Positions 1 through 6,154 of a DNA stretch of 10,991 nt are shown piece by piece. The stretch spans positions 1-10,991 of the forward strand of contig CADCWI010000009.1 in NCBI GenBank assembly GCA_902806355.1. Reading direction: 5' to 3'. The notes under the pieces were generated by a model, which worked only from the letters and a program-made list of their open reading frames with translations, searched no databases and was not told the origin of the DNA. The DNA is from an uncultured Thermomicrobiales bacterium (GTDB lineage: Bacteria; Chloroflexota; Chloroflexia; Thermomicrobiales; UBA6265). A program made the position numbers and the translations under genes. How positions within the stretch are numbered: the first letter of the stretch is position 1; each line of letters opens with the position of its first letter.

Positions 1-93
1 CGGAACGTGAAGACATGCCCCGCGGGATAGTGTCGGTATGTCGATGTTGCCGAAGAGTTGAGTCGTCCCGGTTAGACGGTTCCGGCGAGCTTG
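1..93. other. 3' flank of hrcA, possible start of a truncated minus-strand gene
   Basis: No complete gene fits here. On the minus strand, 78 bases beyond the hrcA stop, an ATG at 16-14 opens a frame (Met-Ser-Ser-Arg-Ser) that runs off the window edge. In many bacteria hrcA is followed by grpE, dnaK or dnaJ, so this could be the first codons of a chaperone gene. Only five codons are visible and the upstream Shine-Dalgarno is weak, so identity cannot be judged. No strong terminator hairpin separates it from hrcA. Confidence 0.2.
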
Positions 94-1137
94 TCAGGAC
101 GAGTACAGATCCTCCATCAGATCACTCATAAGTCGTGCCATGTATCTGACCGACGAGATCGAACGCCAGTACGACATCCGGGTCGGTCCCAGAACCCCGA
201 GGATTCCCGTCACTTCGCCGTCGATCCCATACGTCGCCATCACCACCCCGAACCGGCGCAGGGCATCGGTGGGATTCTCGTCACCTATGAAGACTTGTAC
301 ATCATTGCCGACCGACAACTGCGGAAGCACCGCTCCCAGCATCGAGCCGCCGCGCAACAACTCAAGCACACTCTGGGCCTCGTCCCCGGCGAACTCCGGC
401 TGGCCGAGGATATTTTCGATACCGGAGTGCCGGATCTGCGTTCGTTCGACGGAGTTCAACCCGCGCAACCCGACCGTGATTTGCTCGAGCACGTACCGGG
501 ACACCGGCGACGCGCCGATCACGAGTTCGTCGATCTCGTCAGCGTTGAGCCCCCGGCTGGAGCTTACGAGGGAATCCGCCATCCGGCTCAGCTCGGCCTG
601 GTCAATGTCCTCCGGAAGATGCAGCATCATCTGTCGCACCACCGATTCCTGCGTCACCAGGATCAGCAATGCCAGCCGTGGCTGCAGGGAGATCAGCTCG
701 AAGTGCCGGAGACGGGCGACCATGGTCCTCGGCGCGGACACGATCGAAACATTGCCCGCCGTTTCCGCCAGGACGGCCGCCGCGAAATCCACCCAGGAAT
801 CGAGATGAAACTCGACTTGCCGGAACTGGTGCCGGATCATGATCTGATCGCCGGACGACAGCTCGGGCGCACCCATCAGGTGATGCACGTAGTAACGATA
901 GCCTTTGTCCGTCGGAACCCGGCCACCAGACGTGTGCGGCTGCTGCACGAACCCCGCCTCTTCAAGCGCGACCATCTCGTTGCGAATGGTCGCTGAAGAG
1001 ACCCCGACCGGATAGCGTTCCGTCAACGTTTTGGAACCAACGGCCCGGCCGGACGCCACATGCTCCTGAACGATCAGCTTGAGAATCGCACGCTGCCGTT
1101 CGGTCAATTGGGCGGCTTCTGGCTGTACGGTCTCCAC
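94..1137 (-). CDS. hrcA: Heat-inducible transcription repressor HrcA
   Basis: HrcA is the dimeric cytoplasmic repressor that binds the CIRCE operator and silences chaperone genes until heat shock titrates GroEL. The 347-residue product has the usual family length. It shows the N-terminal winged helix (LTERQRAIL near residue 11, SSATIRNEM at 47-55, then HTSGGRVPTDKGYRYYV at 68-84) and the C-terminal signature LGPTRMSYWRSISSV. The frame is open up to a GTG at 1164, but that codon lies inside the CIRCE operator. I prefer the GTG at 1137 because AGGAG at 1151-1147 sits 9 bases before it. The gene is preceded by its own promoter and CIRCE, which implies autoregulation. Identification is firm; only the start is open. 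Confidence 0.96.
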   Translation of the reverse strand: METVQPEAAQLTERQRAILKLIVQEHVASGRAVGSKTLTERYPVGVSSATIRNEMVALEEAGFVQQPHTSGGRVPTDKGYRYYVHHLMGAPELSSGDQIMIRHQFRQVEFHLDSWVDFAAAVLAETAGNVSIVSAPRTMVARLRHFELISLQPRLALLILVTQESVVRQMMLHLPEDIDQAELSRMADSLVSSSRGLNADEIDELVIGASPVSRYVLEQITVGLRGLNSVERTQIRHSGIENILGQPEFAGDEAQSVLELLRGGSMLGAVLPQLSVGNDVQVFIGDENPTDALRRFGVVMATYGIDGEVTGILGVLGPTRMSYWRSISSVRYMARLMSDLMEDLYSS

Positions 1138-1146
1138 AACATTGTG

Positions 1147-1151
1147 CTCCT
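1147..1151 (-). promoter_or_regulatory. Ribosome binding site deciding the hrcA start
   Basis: AGGAG on the minus strand lies 9 bases upstream of GTG 1137. It favours this start over the in-frame GTG at 1164, which is part of the operator and has no Shine-Dalgarno within range. Confidence 0.7.
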
Positions 1152-1157
1152 GTCGAA

Positions 1158-1184
1158 TTAGCACTCTCTTACGATGAGTGCTAA
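1158..1184. promoter_or_regulatory. CIRCE operator (HrcA binding site)
   Basis: A perfect inverted repeat TTAGCACTC-N9-GAGTGCTAA, identical to the classical CIRCE consensus in both arms and in the 9-base spacer. It sits just after the predicted transcription start of hrcA and upstream of its ribosome binding site, the expected place for repression by HrcA. A CIRCE before hrcA itself means the repressor controls its own operon. Confidence 0.97.
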
Positions 1185-1192
1185 CGAGCGTC

Positions 1193-1222
1193 AGAATAGC
1201 AAAGTTGAGCGCTTGCTGTCAA
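1193..1222 (-). promoter_or_regulatory. Housekeeping (sigma-70 type) promoter of hrcA
   Basis: On the minus strand a perfect -35 TTGACA (1222-1217) is followed after 18 bases by TATTCT (1198-1193) as -10. Predicted transcription would begin near 1186, directly in front of the CIRCE arm at 1184. This arrangement, a housekeeping promoter with CIRCE in the initial transcribed region, is the standard HrcA control module. Confidence 0.82.
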
Positions 1223-1319
1223 GGTTAGGACCCCTTGTCCAGCGCTCGGCAACCGTCCGCCGTCCCCTGGAGCGGACCAGTATCGCTGCCGCAATGACCA
1301 CATCGCGGTAACGGGTCCT

Positions 1320-2093
1320 TCAGCGCCCCTCCGTCCCATCCGCGTTGTGACCATTCATCGTGGGCGTTGACGGCGATGTATGACGGCGGAATACCCGGTC
1401 GAGGAGGCGTGCTCCCTGAACTTTTGGCGGTTTCTGCGCGAGAGCGACGCGCTGACGGAATTCCTTGCCGAAACGCTTCGCGTCGGGCTGGATCACCCGC
1501 ATGTTTCCCCACGCCTGGCCGTCTGGTCCCACCGCGTCCATCGCCTCATAGAGGCCCAGCCCGTGTTGCCGGGCAAACGCGACTGCCTCGGTCAGCAGGC
1601 TCATCGTGCTGAGGGGATCGTAGCCGGCTTCGGCGAGTCGCCGAACCGTCCGGTCGAAGCGGGCCTCCATGATCTCCTCGACATTGGCGACCAGCCGGGC
1701 GGGGATGTATGCCCCTCCCATGAGTCCACTCTGCAGGTCGAGCCGGATCGGCATGTTCCTCGCCGTCGTCACATCGAGCCCTGCGTCCGTGAACAGGCGC
1801 GAGGGTGGGCGCAGGAGCATACCGACGCCGCGATCGACCCGCGCCTCCCATACCGTGAGGCCGAATCCCTCGTGCATGAAGCTGGGATGGTGAGAACCGA
1901 GCGCCCAGGCCAGACCAAGCGTAAGCGTGTTGATGGCGGGCTCCGCGCCGGACCGCGCGTTTTCCCGGGCCTCCACCAACCCCGCGTTCCACCATTCGCC
2001 CCAGGACGGATCCGGTGGCGCTTCGCCGGTCAGGGCCGCGACGTACCGGCGGGCGATCTCCGGATCGAACGGGTGCAGCGAAATGATTTCCAT
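1320..2093 (-). CDS. Conserved-looking protein of unknown function
   Basis: I do not recognise this 257-residue protein. It starts MEIISLHPFDPEIARRY. It appears soluble: no signal peptide or membrane segment. It has a Trp-rich stretch (WGEWW at 31-35), a central part with GMLLRPPSRLF (91-101) and GGAYIPARLV (126-135), a charged helical part around 136-160, and a polar, probably disordered tail (238-257). The reading frame extends upstream to 2408, but ATG 2093 has GGAGAG (2107-2102) 8 bases before it, and the upstream extension looks non-natural in composition. It is transcribed towards hrcA, with 97 bases between its stop and the hrcA -35, so it probably forms its own unit. The long open frame with a good ribosome binding site supports a real gene; function is unknown. 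Confidence 0.75.
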   Translation of the reverse strand: MEIISLHPFDPEIARRYVAALTGEAPPDPSWGEWWNAGLVEARENARSGAEPAINTLTLGLAWALGSHHPSFMHEGFGLTVWEARVDRGVGMLLRPPSRLFTDAGLDVTTARNMPIRLDLQSGLMGGAYIPARLVANVEEIMEARFDRTVRRLAEAGYDPLSTMSLLTEAVAFARQHGLGLYEAMDAVGPDGQAWGNMRVIQPDAKRFGKEFRQRVALAQKPPKVQGARLLDRVFRRHTSPSTPTMNGHNADGTEGR

Positions 2094-2160
2094 GGAGCAC
2101 GCTCTCCATCGCGTTGGATTCGACAGGGTTCCGATCGCCGAAGCACTCGAGACCGTCCTC

Positions 2161-2172
2161 TCCCGATCGGGA
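2161..2172. repeat. 12-bp perfect palindrome, possible operator
   Basis: TCCCGATCGGGA is a perfect dyad. It lies at the predicted start point of the minus-strand unit beginning at 2093. The position would suit a repressor site, but 12-bp palindromes of GC-rich character do arise by chance. Confidence 0.3.
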
Positions 2173-2369
2173 TGACACAGTATAAAGACACGTGAGATGG
2201 TCAGTCGGCCCGGCCCGAACGCGATCGGAACCCGTGCTCGCCAAGCCGAGATCCGCTGCGGCGGGTACCGTTCGACGGGGAAGGTCATCGTCCCCTGCTT
2301 GACACGATCGATTCGCCTGCCGGCCCGTCCGTCGGCAAGGAAGACTCGGCTTCCCGCAATGCTTCCATT

Positions 2370-2397
2370 TTGAAGTGGACATGACGCGATCGAGAAT
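2370..2397 (+). promoter_or_regulatory. Candidate promoter, possibly giving a leaderless mRNA
   Basis: TTGAAG (2370-2375), 16 bases, then GAGAAT (2392-2397): four of six matches in each box. The predicted start falls at about 2404-2407, on the ATG of the methyltransferase-like gene, which lacks a Shine-Dalgarno. The two observations together suggest a leaderless transcript. The boxes are weak, so confidence is low. Confidence 0.3.
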
Positions 2398-2406
2398 GCA
2401 CGCACC

Positions 2407-3120
2407 ATGATCGACCAAAGCGCGACCAGCCCAATTCAGAGCGAGGAAATCGACCAGCGGACGCCCAACGTGCTGCGTGTCGAGCGACGCCTCAAGCTGG
2501 CAAAATCGTATGTCGTTACCATCCGTGACGAAAACGGTGTCGAGGTCGAATGGACAAGGCACCGGACGAATGAGGAAGCTCCGTGCTTTCCTGCCGGGAC
2601 GGATCCATTCGACTGCATCATCGCCCATGATGCGTTGGAGTACGTCCTCGATGAGGAAGCCTGGATCACCGCCCTGGCGGATCTGCTCGCGCCCGGGGGA
2701 TCGATTTCGATCCGGATACCGCTCGAAGGTCCGCTCGCGTGGATGGACGCCCGGAACATCTATCGCTACGTCACCGATCTTGCCGGGCGGGGCACCGCTC
2801 CGGGCGAGACGCTGCCGACCGGCTGGCACCGGCACTATCGTGAACGGGATCTCGATCGCGTGTTGAGGCGCGCTGGCCTGGTCGTCAGCGACAGGTACCG
2901 CGAGGGAATGCCCGGCCTGGATATCCCTCACGTCGCGGGCCTGATTGCGGGAGACCTCGTGCTCCAGCGACCCGAAACGGAATCAACGCTCCTGCGGCTC
3001 CGTGACCGGCTGGACAGGCGAGCGCTTCGCACCCGAGCTGGCGTGTTCAGCACGCATCTGCGGATCGAGGCGACGAAGCATCCCGATCAGTCGCCGGCAA
3101 GCAGCGGTGACGGCGCGTGA
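2407..3120 (+). CDS. Methyltransferase-like protein lacking the SAM-binding loop
   Basis: The 237-residue product resembles the second half of a class I SAM-dependent methyltransferase. FDCIIAHDALEYVLDEEAW (68-86) matches the motif IV strand and helix, LLAPGGSISIRIP (93-105) matches the strand after it, and HYRERDLDRVLRRAGLVV (143-160) matches the C-terminal helix and strand. The first 60 residues contain no GxGxG-type motif I and are too short for a full Rossmann start; they are charged (NVLRVERRLKLAKSYVV at 21-37). It may be a degenerate, non-catalytic or differently acting member. ATG 2407 has no clear Shine-Dalgarno, which fits a leaderless mRNA. The last 34 bases overlap, tail to tail, with the aldolase gene on the other strand. 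No substrate can be named. Confidence 0.72.
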   Translation: MIDQSATSPIQSEEIDQRTPNVLRVERRLKLAKSYVVTIRDENGVEVEWTRHRTNEEAPCFPAGTDPFDCIIAHDALEYVLDEEAWITALADLLAPGGSISIRIPLEGPLAWMDARNIYRYVTDLAGRGTAPGETLPTGWHRHYRERDLDRVLRRAGLVVSDRYREGMPGLDIPHVAGLIAGDLVLQRPETESTLLRLRDRLDRRALRTRAGVFSTHLRIEATKHPDQSPASSGDGA

Positions 3121-4505
3121 GTTGACACATCGATGCGGTGGATGTGCTCATCGATCAGGTGTCCCTGACCGGCCACCCCCAGCTCCCGCATGATCAACTC
3201 GAAGCGCGGCTGCAAACCGGAGAGAATCTCGGCCTTCGTCGTCTCCGGGAGCGACCACAGTTGCTGCTTGAACGGCCCGAATCCACGCTTGCGAGTGGTG
3301 TAGAAGAACTGATCATCCGTTTGCTCCGGCTTGCGCTCATCGGCGTGGTTCGCCTTCAGGTGGGCGTAGATCTGGTCCTTCAGGTCGGCGGGAAAGGCGT
3401 CACTGTCGTAGATGGCGTTCTGGAATGCGGTCGCCAGGTGGACTTCGACCGCGTTCGCCGCCGCGAACTTGCCGAACGCTTCCTCCGGCAATGTCGATGC
3501 GCCATGCTGGACCGCACCGCCCATGCCGTACTGGTGCCTTGCGCCATCCGAGAGCTTGGCCAGCGTCTCGAAATCGACGCTGACCTCCTCGATCGAGCCA
3601 TCCGGCAGGACCACGCCACCATGGCTGGTGCCGGTCTGGACGCTGATCTTGCTGATCCCGGTCAGGTCCCTATTCGTCGCCTCGCTGATCCGGCCCAGCT
3701 CCTCCAGGTACCCGTTCATGAACGCGTCCAGGTCCTCGACCGTGCTGTTGTTCTTGCCGACTTCGCCGATCTCGCCACCGATCGAGACCGTGACGCCCGT
3801 GGGCTCGTTGTCCCGGATCACCCGCGTCAGCTCGGCGGTGTGCCGGTAGTTGGCGGCCTGCTGCTCGGCAAGCGTCTCCCGGGAGAGGTCCACAAGTGTC
3901 GAGGCGTCGATGTCGATGTTGCCGTACCCGGCGGCGATCGCCTCGATCGCGAGTTCGCGCACCGCGGCGATCTCCTTGTCCGGGTCGCTCGTGTACGCCT
4001 TTTGGCTCGCCTGATAGTGATCTCCCTGGATGAAGACAGGCCCCTGCCAGTTCTCCTTGATCGCCGCTCCAAGGACGGACGATGCGTACTCGGCCGGTCG
4101 TTGCTGCGTGTAGCTCATCTCCGAGCGCGCAAGCTCGAGGATGATCTGCCGGCTTTGGGTGGCATGTCCGGCCCGGAACACGGTGCGCGCCAGGTCATAC
4201 GTCATGCCGCGCAGGTTGATCGCCGGGGTGGTGACATTGGAATACGCATCCCGGCCCGCCGCCATGTACAGCTCGTTGATCGAGGCCGGCCAGGCACCCA
4301 TCGCGGGGGCGAGATGGCGGATTAGCCAGCGGCTTGCTTCCATGACCTGACGACCACCGAATACCGCCGTCCAAACCAGCTGGTCGATCGTCCGCTCGCG
4401 GATCGCATCGGCATCTTTTACTTCGACCCCGTCATCTCGGATGATGAGCTGGTCGTGGATCCCTGCCCGAAGATCGTGCAGGTCATGGAAGGCATGTACT
4501 GGCAT
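3087..4505 (-). CDS. Class II (metal-dependent) sugar-phosphate aldolase family protein
   Basis: Class II aldolases use a divalent metal to cleave or form ketose bisphosphates in the cytoplasm. Visible family landmarks are FIQGDHYQ (158-165; Asp162 and the metal ligand His163), NIDIDAST (196-203), GGEIGEVG (243-250), TGTSHGG (291-297; His295 ligand) and QHGAST (333-338; His334 ligand), the last resembling the HGAS of tagatose-bisphosphate aldolases. VHLATAF (355-361) corresponds to the phosphate-site strand. At 472 residues it is well above the usual 280-360, with about 110 extra residues after the barrel plus an extended N-terminus. ATG 4505 is chosen because AGGAG (4518-4514) lies 8 bases before it, although the frame is open to 4688. 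Fold and family are secure. Whether the substrate is fructose- or tagatose-bisphosphate, or something else, is not visible. It stands alone, without kinase or isomerase neighbours. Confidence 0.88.
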   Translation of the reverse strand: MPVHAFHDLHDLRAGIHDQLIIRDDGVEVKDADAIRERTIDQLVWTAVFGGRQVMEASRWLIRHLAPAMGAWPASINELYMAAGRDAYSNVTTPAINLRGMTYDLARTVFRAGHATQSRQIILELARSEMSYTQQRPAEYASSVLGAAIKENWQGPVFIQGDHYQASQKAYTSDPDKEIAAVRELAIEAIAAGYGNIDIDASTLVDLSRETLAEQQAANYRHTAELTRVIRDNEPTGVTVSIGGEIGEVGKNNSTVEDLDAFMNGYLEELGRISEATNRDLTGISKISVQTGTSHGGVVLPDGSIEEVSVDFETLAKLSDGARHQYGMGGAVQHGASTLPEEAFGKFAAANAVEVHLATAFQNAIYDSDAFPADLKDQIYAHLKANHADERKPEQTDDQFFYTTRKRGFGPFKQQLWSLPETTKAEILSGLQPRFELIMRELGVAGQGHLIDEHIHRIDVSTHAPSPLLAGD

Positions 4506-4869
4506 GGCGGTGTCTCCTTGCTCGGGCTTCACGAAAGGCGTCGTCGATGCCCTATCGAGAATTGCTGGTCGCTCTGCGGCAAGCATCGCAGATCGGATGC
4601 CGTCTAGCTTGCGAAAACGGATGGGACGACAAAACGGCCGCCCGGAACTCGGACGGCCGTTGATCTGGTATCGGACCGACTGAAGCATGTGTACGACCGG
4701 TGGAGTGTTGCGAGTCCCACCAACCCCCCGATCCTGGCTGTGAAACCTTCACCCCATCGGACTCCGGGTCAGGGGAACCCGACTTCTGGCAGATGACCGG
4801 CTGCCGCTCGGTGCCGTATGGCGCGTCAGCGGCGGGGAGTTCGCCCTGAGCGCCACACGCAGCATCCGT
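4506..4869. other. Spacer between the copper lipoprotein gene and the aldolase gene
   Basis: No protein-coding gene is supported in these 364 bases. Read on the minus strand it is both the 3' flank of the copper lipoprotein gene and the leader of the aldolase gene. It holds a small hairpin (CGGGT 4765-4769 with ACCCG 4777-4781), a short hairpin GTGAA/TTCAC around 4740-4752, a GGTGG/CCACC pairing around 4700-4722, and a strong GC-rich hairpin at 4633-4661. No convincing promoter for the aldolase gene was seen, so read-through from the upstream gene is possible. Confidence 0.5.
4631..4661 (-). terminator. Intrinsic terminator or leader attenuator
   Basis: AACGGCCG (4633-4640) and CGGCCGTT (4654-4661) form a perfect 8-bp stem. 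After one mismatch an inner CCG/CGG pair (4642-4644 with 4650-4652) closes a 5-base loop. Read on the minus strand the hairpin ends in TTTTG, a short U-run. It lies about 210 bases after the copper lipoprotein stop and 127 bases before the aldolase ATG, so it may end the former transcript or attenuate the latter. The U-run is short, so the call is moderate. Confidence 0.5.
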
Positions 4870-5844
4870 CTACTGCACGGTCACCGAAGCGATCATGCCC
4901 GCGGCTTCATGGGGGATGCAGAAGTAGGTGTAGTCGCCAGCCACCTCGAAGGTATGGCTGAACTCCTGGCCATCGCCGACATCGCCCGAGTTCCACGGCT
5001 CCGCTCCCTCAGGCAACGCCACACTTTGGGCCGGGTTCGCCGCGAGCGAAGGGTCGCAGGTTGAGGTATGCGGGATGGGTCCGACCGTGCGCCACGTCAC
5101 CGTATCGCCGACTGCAACCGTCAACTGGTCCGGAACGTACTGCAGCTGCAAGTTCATCTCCACCAGATGCGTTTGCGCCGCCCCACCCGCCTGCTGTGCT
5201 GGAGGCTGTTGCTGGGCGGCAGGTGATGCTTCAGCGGCTGGAGCCTCACCTCCGGCGGCGGGTGCGGCGCCCGCCTCCTGCACGGTCACCGAAGCGATCA
5301 TGCCGGCCGCTTCGTGCGGGATGCAGAAATACGTGTAATCACCCGGTACCTCGAAGGTGTGGCTGAACTCCTGCCCGTCACCAACATCGCCCGAGTTCCA
5401 TGTGTCCCCTCCCTCAGGCAGCGCGACGCTCTGTGCCGGGTTCGCCGCAAGGGCCGGGTCGCAGGTCGAGCTGTGCGGAATCGGCCCGACGGTGCGCCAC
5501 GTCACCGTGTCACCGACATTGACGGTCAACTGCGCCGGGACGAACTGCAGCTGGAGGTTCATCTCCACGACATGCGTTTGCGCCGCCCCACCCGCCTGCT
5601 GGGCGGCCCCGTCCTGAACTGGCTGCTGTTGGGCAGCCTCTCCCTGAGCCGGTTCCTGCTGAGCGGATGCGCCACCGGGAGTAGCTTGCGGCGCAAGCGT
5701 CGGCGGCGCTCCTGCGACATCCGGAATCATGGTCGGGTTGAGATTGGCATCCGTACTTTCTGTATTCCCGCATGCCGTCAGCACCGCTCCGGATGCGCCT
5801 ACCGACGCAAGGAGCATGAATTTACGCCGATCGATCCGTTGCAT
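4870..5844 (-). CDS. Twin-arginine lipoprotein with two tandem plastocyanin-like copper domains
   Basis: This is a predicted exported blue-copper electron carrier anchored to the outer face of the membrane. Residues 1-25 form a signal with twin arginines (IDRRKFMLL, Arg6-Arg7) and a lipobox VLTAC ending in Cys25. A Gln/Ala/Pro-rich linker (26-81) leads to domain A (82-189), a 27-residue Ala/Pro/Gln linker (190-216) and domain B (217-324). Each domain carries a full type 1 copper set: His in GPIPH (124; 259) and Cys-x2-His-x4-Met in YFCIPHEAAGM (Cys174, His177, Met182; Cys309, His312, Met317). I count 10 differences in 108 residues between the domains, so this is a recent internal duplication. 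ATG 5844 is preferred: GGAGG (5860-5856) lies 11 bases upstream, and the alternative GTG 5862 overlaps that site. Cytochrome or oxidase partners are not in the window. Confidence 0.92.
   Translation of the reverse strand: MQRIDRRKFMLLASVGASGAVLTACGNTESTDANLNPTMIPDVAGAPPTLAPQATPGGASAQQEPAQGEAAQQQPVQDGAAQQAGGAAQTHVVEMNLQLQFVPAQLTVNVGDTVTWRTVGPIPHSSTCDPALAANPAQSVALPEGGDTWNSGDVGDGQEFSHTFEVPGDYTYFCIPHEAAGMIASVTVQEAGAAPAAGGEAPAAEASPAAQQQPPAQQAGGAAQTHLVEMNLQLQYVPDQLTVAVGDTVTWRTVGPIPHTSTCDPSLAANPAQSVALPEGAEPWNSGDVGDGQEFSHTFEVAGDYTYFCIPHEAAGMIASVTVQ
4873..5196. repeat. Internal tandem duplication, copy 1 (domain B)
   Basis: This 324-bp unit encodes domain B of the copper lipoprotein. It repeats at a constant offset of 405 bases as 5278-5601, without indels, keeping the reading frame. 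The 81 bases between the copies encode the linker. Confidence 0.9.
5278..5601. repeat. Internal tandem duplication, copy 2 (domain A)
   Basis: The partner of 4873-5196, encoding domain A. Both ends of the unit lie in matching sequence: the CTGCACGG next to the Val-Thr-Val-Gln end and the Gln-Gln-Ala-Gly-Gly-Ala start. Protein differences are mostly conservative (Val/Leu, Phe/Tyr, Ser/Thr, Asp/Glu), so both domains appear to be under selection. Confidence 0.9.
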
Positions 5845-6154
5845 CTGTCCTGATTCCTCCACATGCGGGTGACGTTATCGAAGATCTTGCAGATCCCGTG
5901 CCGGATTGGCCGTATCCTGAGCTATGGCCCCGTCATCCCATGGCGGCCCAGCCGTTGCCTGCCATGCCCGGGTCCTTTTGGCTCTCGAAAGTGTACTGCC
6001 ATTATGGCCTTGCGACTGTCGGGAATATCCTGATTCCAGGCACCATAATGTCCTGGCTCGCGTTCGATATGCACGAATACACAAACCGGGCCTCTGATCG
6101 TGACACCCTCAGCAACCTTGACCCGACGATGCAATCCCCTGAAAGGCTGGTTCG
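5845..6154. other. Divergent spacer between the copper lipoprotein and the hydrolase
   Basis: No gene is supported in these 310 bases; open frames here lack ribosome binding sites and family signatures. It should contain the promoters of both divergent genes, but I found no box pair close to consensus on either strand. The main structure is the inverted repeat CATTATGG (6000-6007) / CCATAATG (6043-6050). Its left arm is also the core of an 11-base dyad GCCATTATGGC (5998-6008). Confidence 0.5.
6000..6050. promoter_or_regulatory. Spaced inverted repeat, possible operator
   Basis: CATTATGG at 6000-6007 and its exact reverse complement CCATAATG at 6043-6050 are 43 bases apart centre to centre, about four helical turns. 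The arms are AT-richer than the surroundings and lie in a divergent promoter region. A dimeric or looping regulator could use them; chance cannot be excluded. Confidence 0.35.

Larger units (their letters stand above)
2094..2406. other. Divergent spacer between the unknown protein and the methyltransferase-like gene
   Basis: No gene is supported here. The 313 bases separate two divergent starts and should hold both promoters. On the minus side TATACT (2184-2179) is a possible -10, with a poor -35 (CCGACT about 18 bases upstream). The perfect 12-bp palindrome TCCCGATCGGGA at 2161-2172 coincides with the start point that this -10 would give. On the plus side TTGAAG-N16-GAGAAT (2370-2397) is the best candidate and would start transcription at or next to ATG 2407. 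An isolated TTGACA at 2299-2304 has no matching -10. Confidence 0.5.

Noticed and set aside
91..996. A 301-codon open frame on the plus strand
   Set aside because: It is antisense to hrcA, His/Arg/Gln-rich, with no recognisable domain.
2299..2304. Consensus TTGACA upstream of the methyltransferase-like gene
   Set aside because: No -10-like sequence occurs 16-18 bases downstream; the region there is GC-rich.
1546..2931. A 461-codon open frame on the minus strand
   Set aside because: It covers a well-supported minus-strand gene in another frame and runs antisense through the methyltransferase-like gene; its composition is Arg/Pro/Gly-rich and lacks motifs.
3138..4325. A 395-codon open frame on the plus strand
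   Set aside because: It lies antisense within the aldolase gene, is rich in Arg, Asp, Leu and Val from codon-position bias, and has no family signature. The minus-strand aldolase has all its motifs.
4620..4740. T-box, TPP riboswitch or tRNA in the aldolase leader (GATCTGGTATC, TTGCGAGTCCC and GGTGGGAC strings)
   Set aside because: No CTGAGA partner for a TPP element, no Stem I for a T-box, and no cloverleaf or anticodon arm could be built on either strand. Only the weaker attenuator idea was kept, as a finding.
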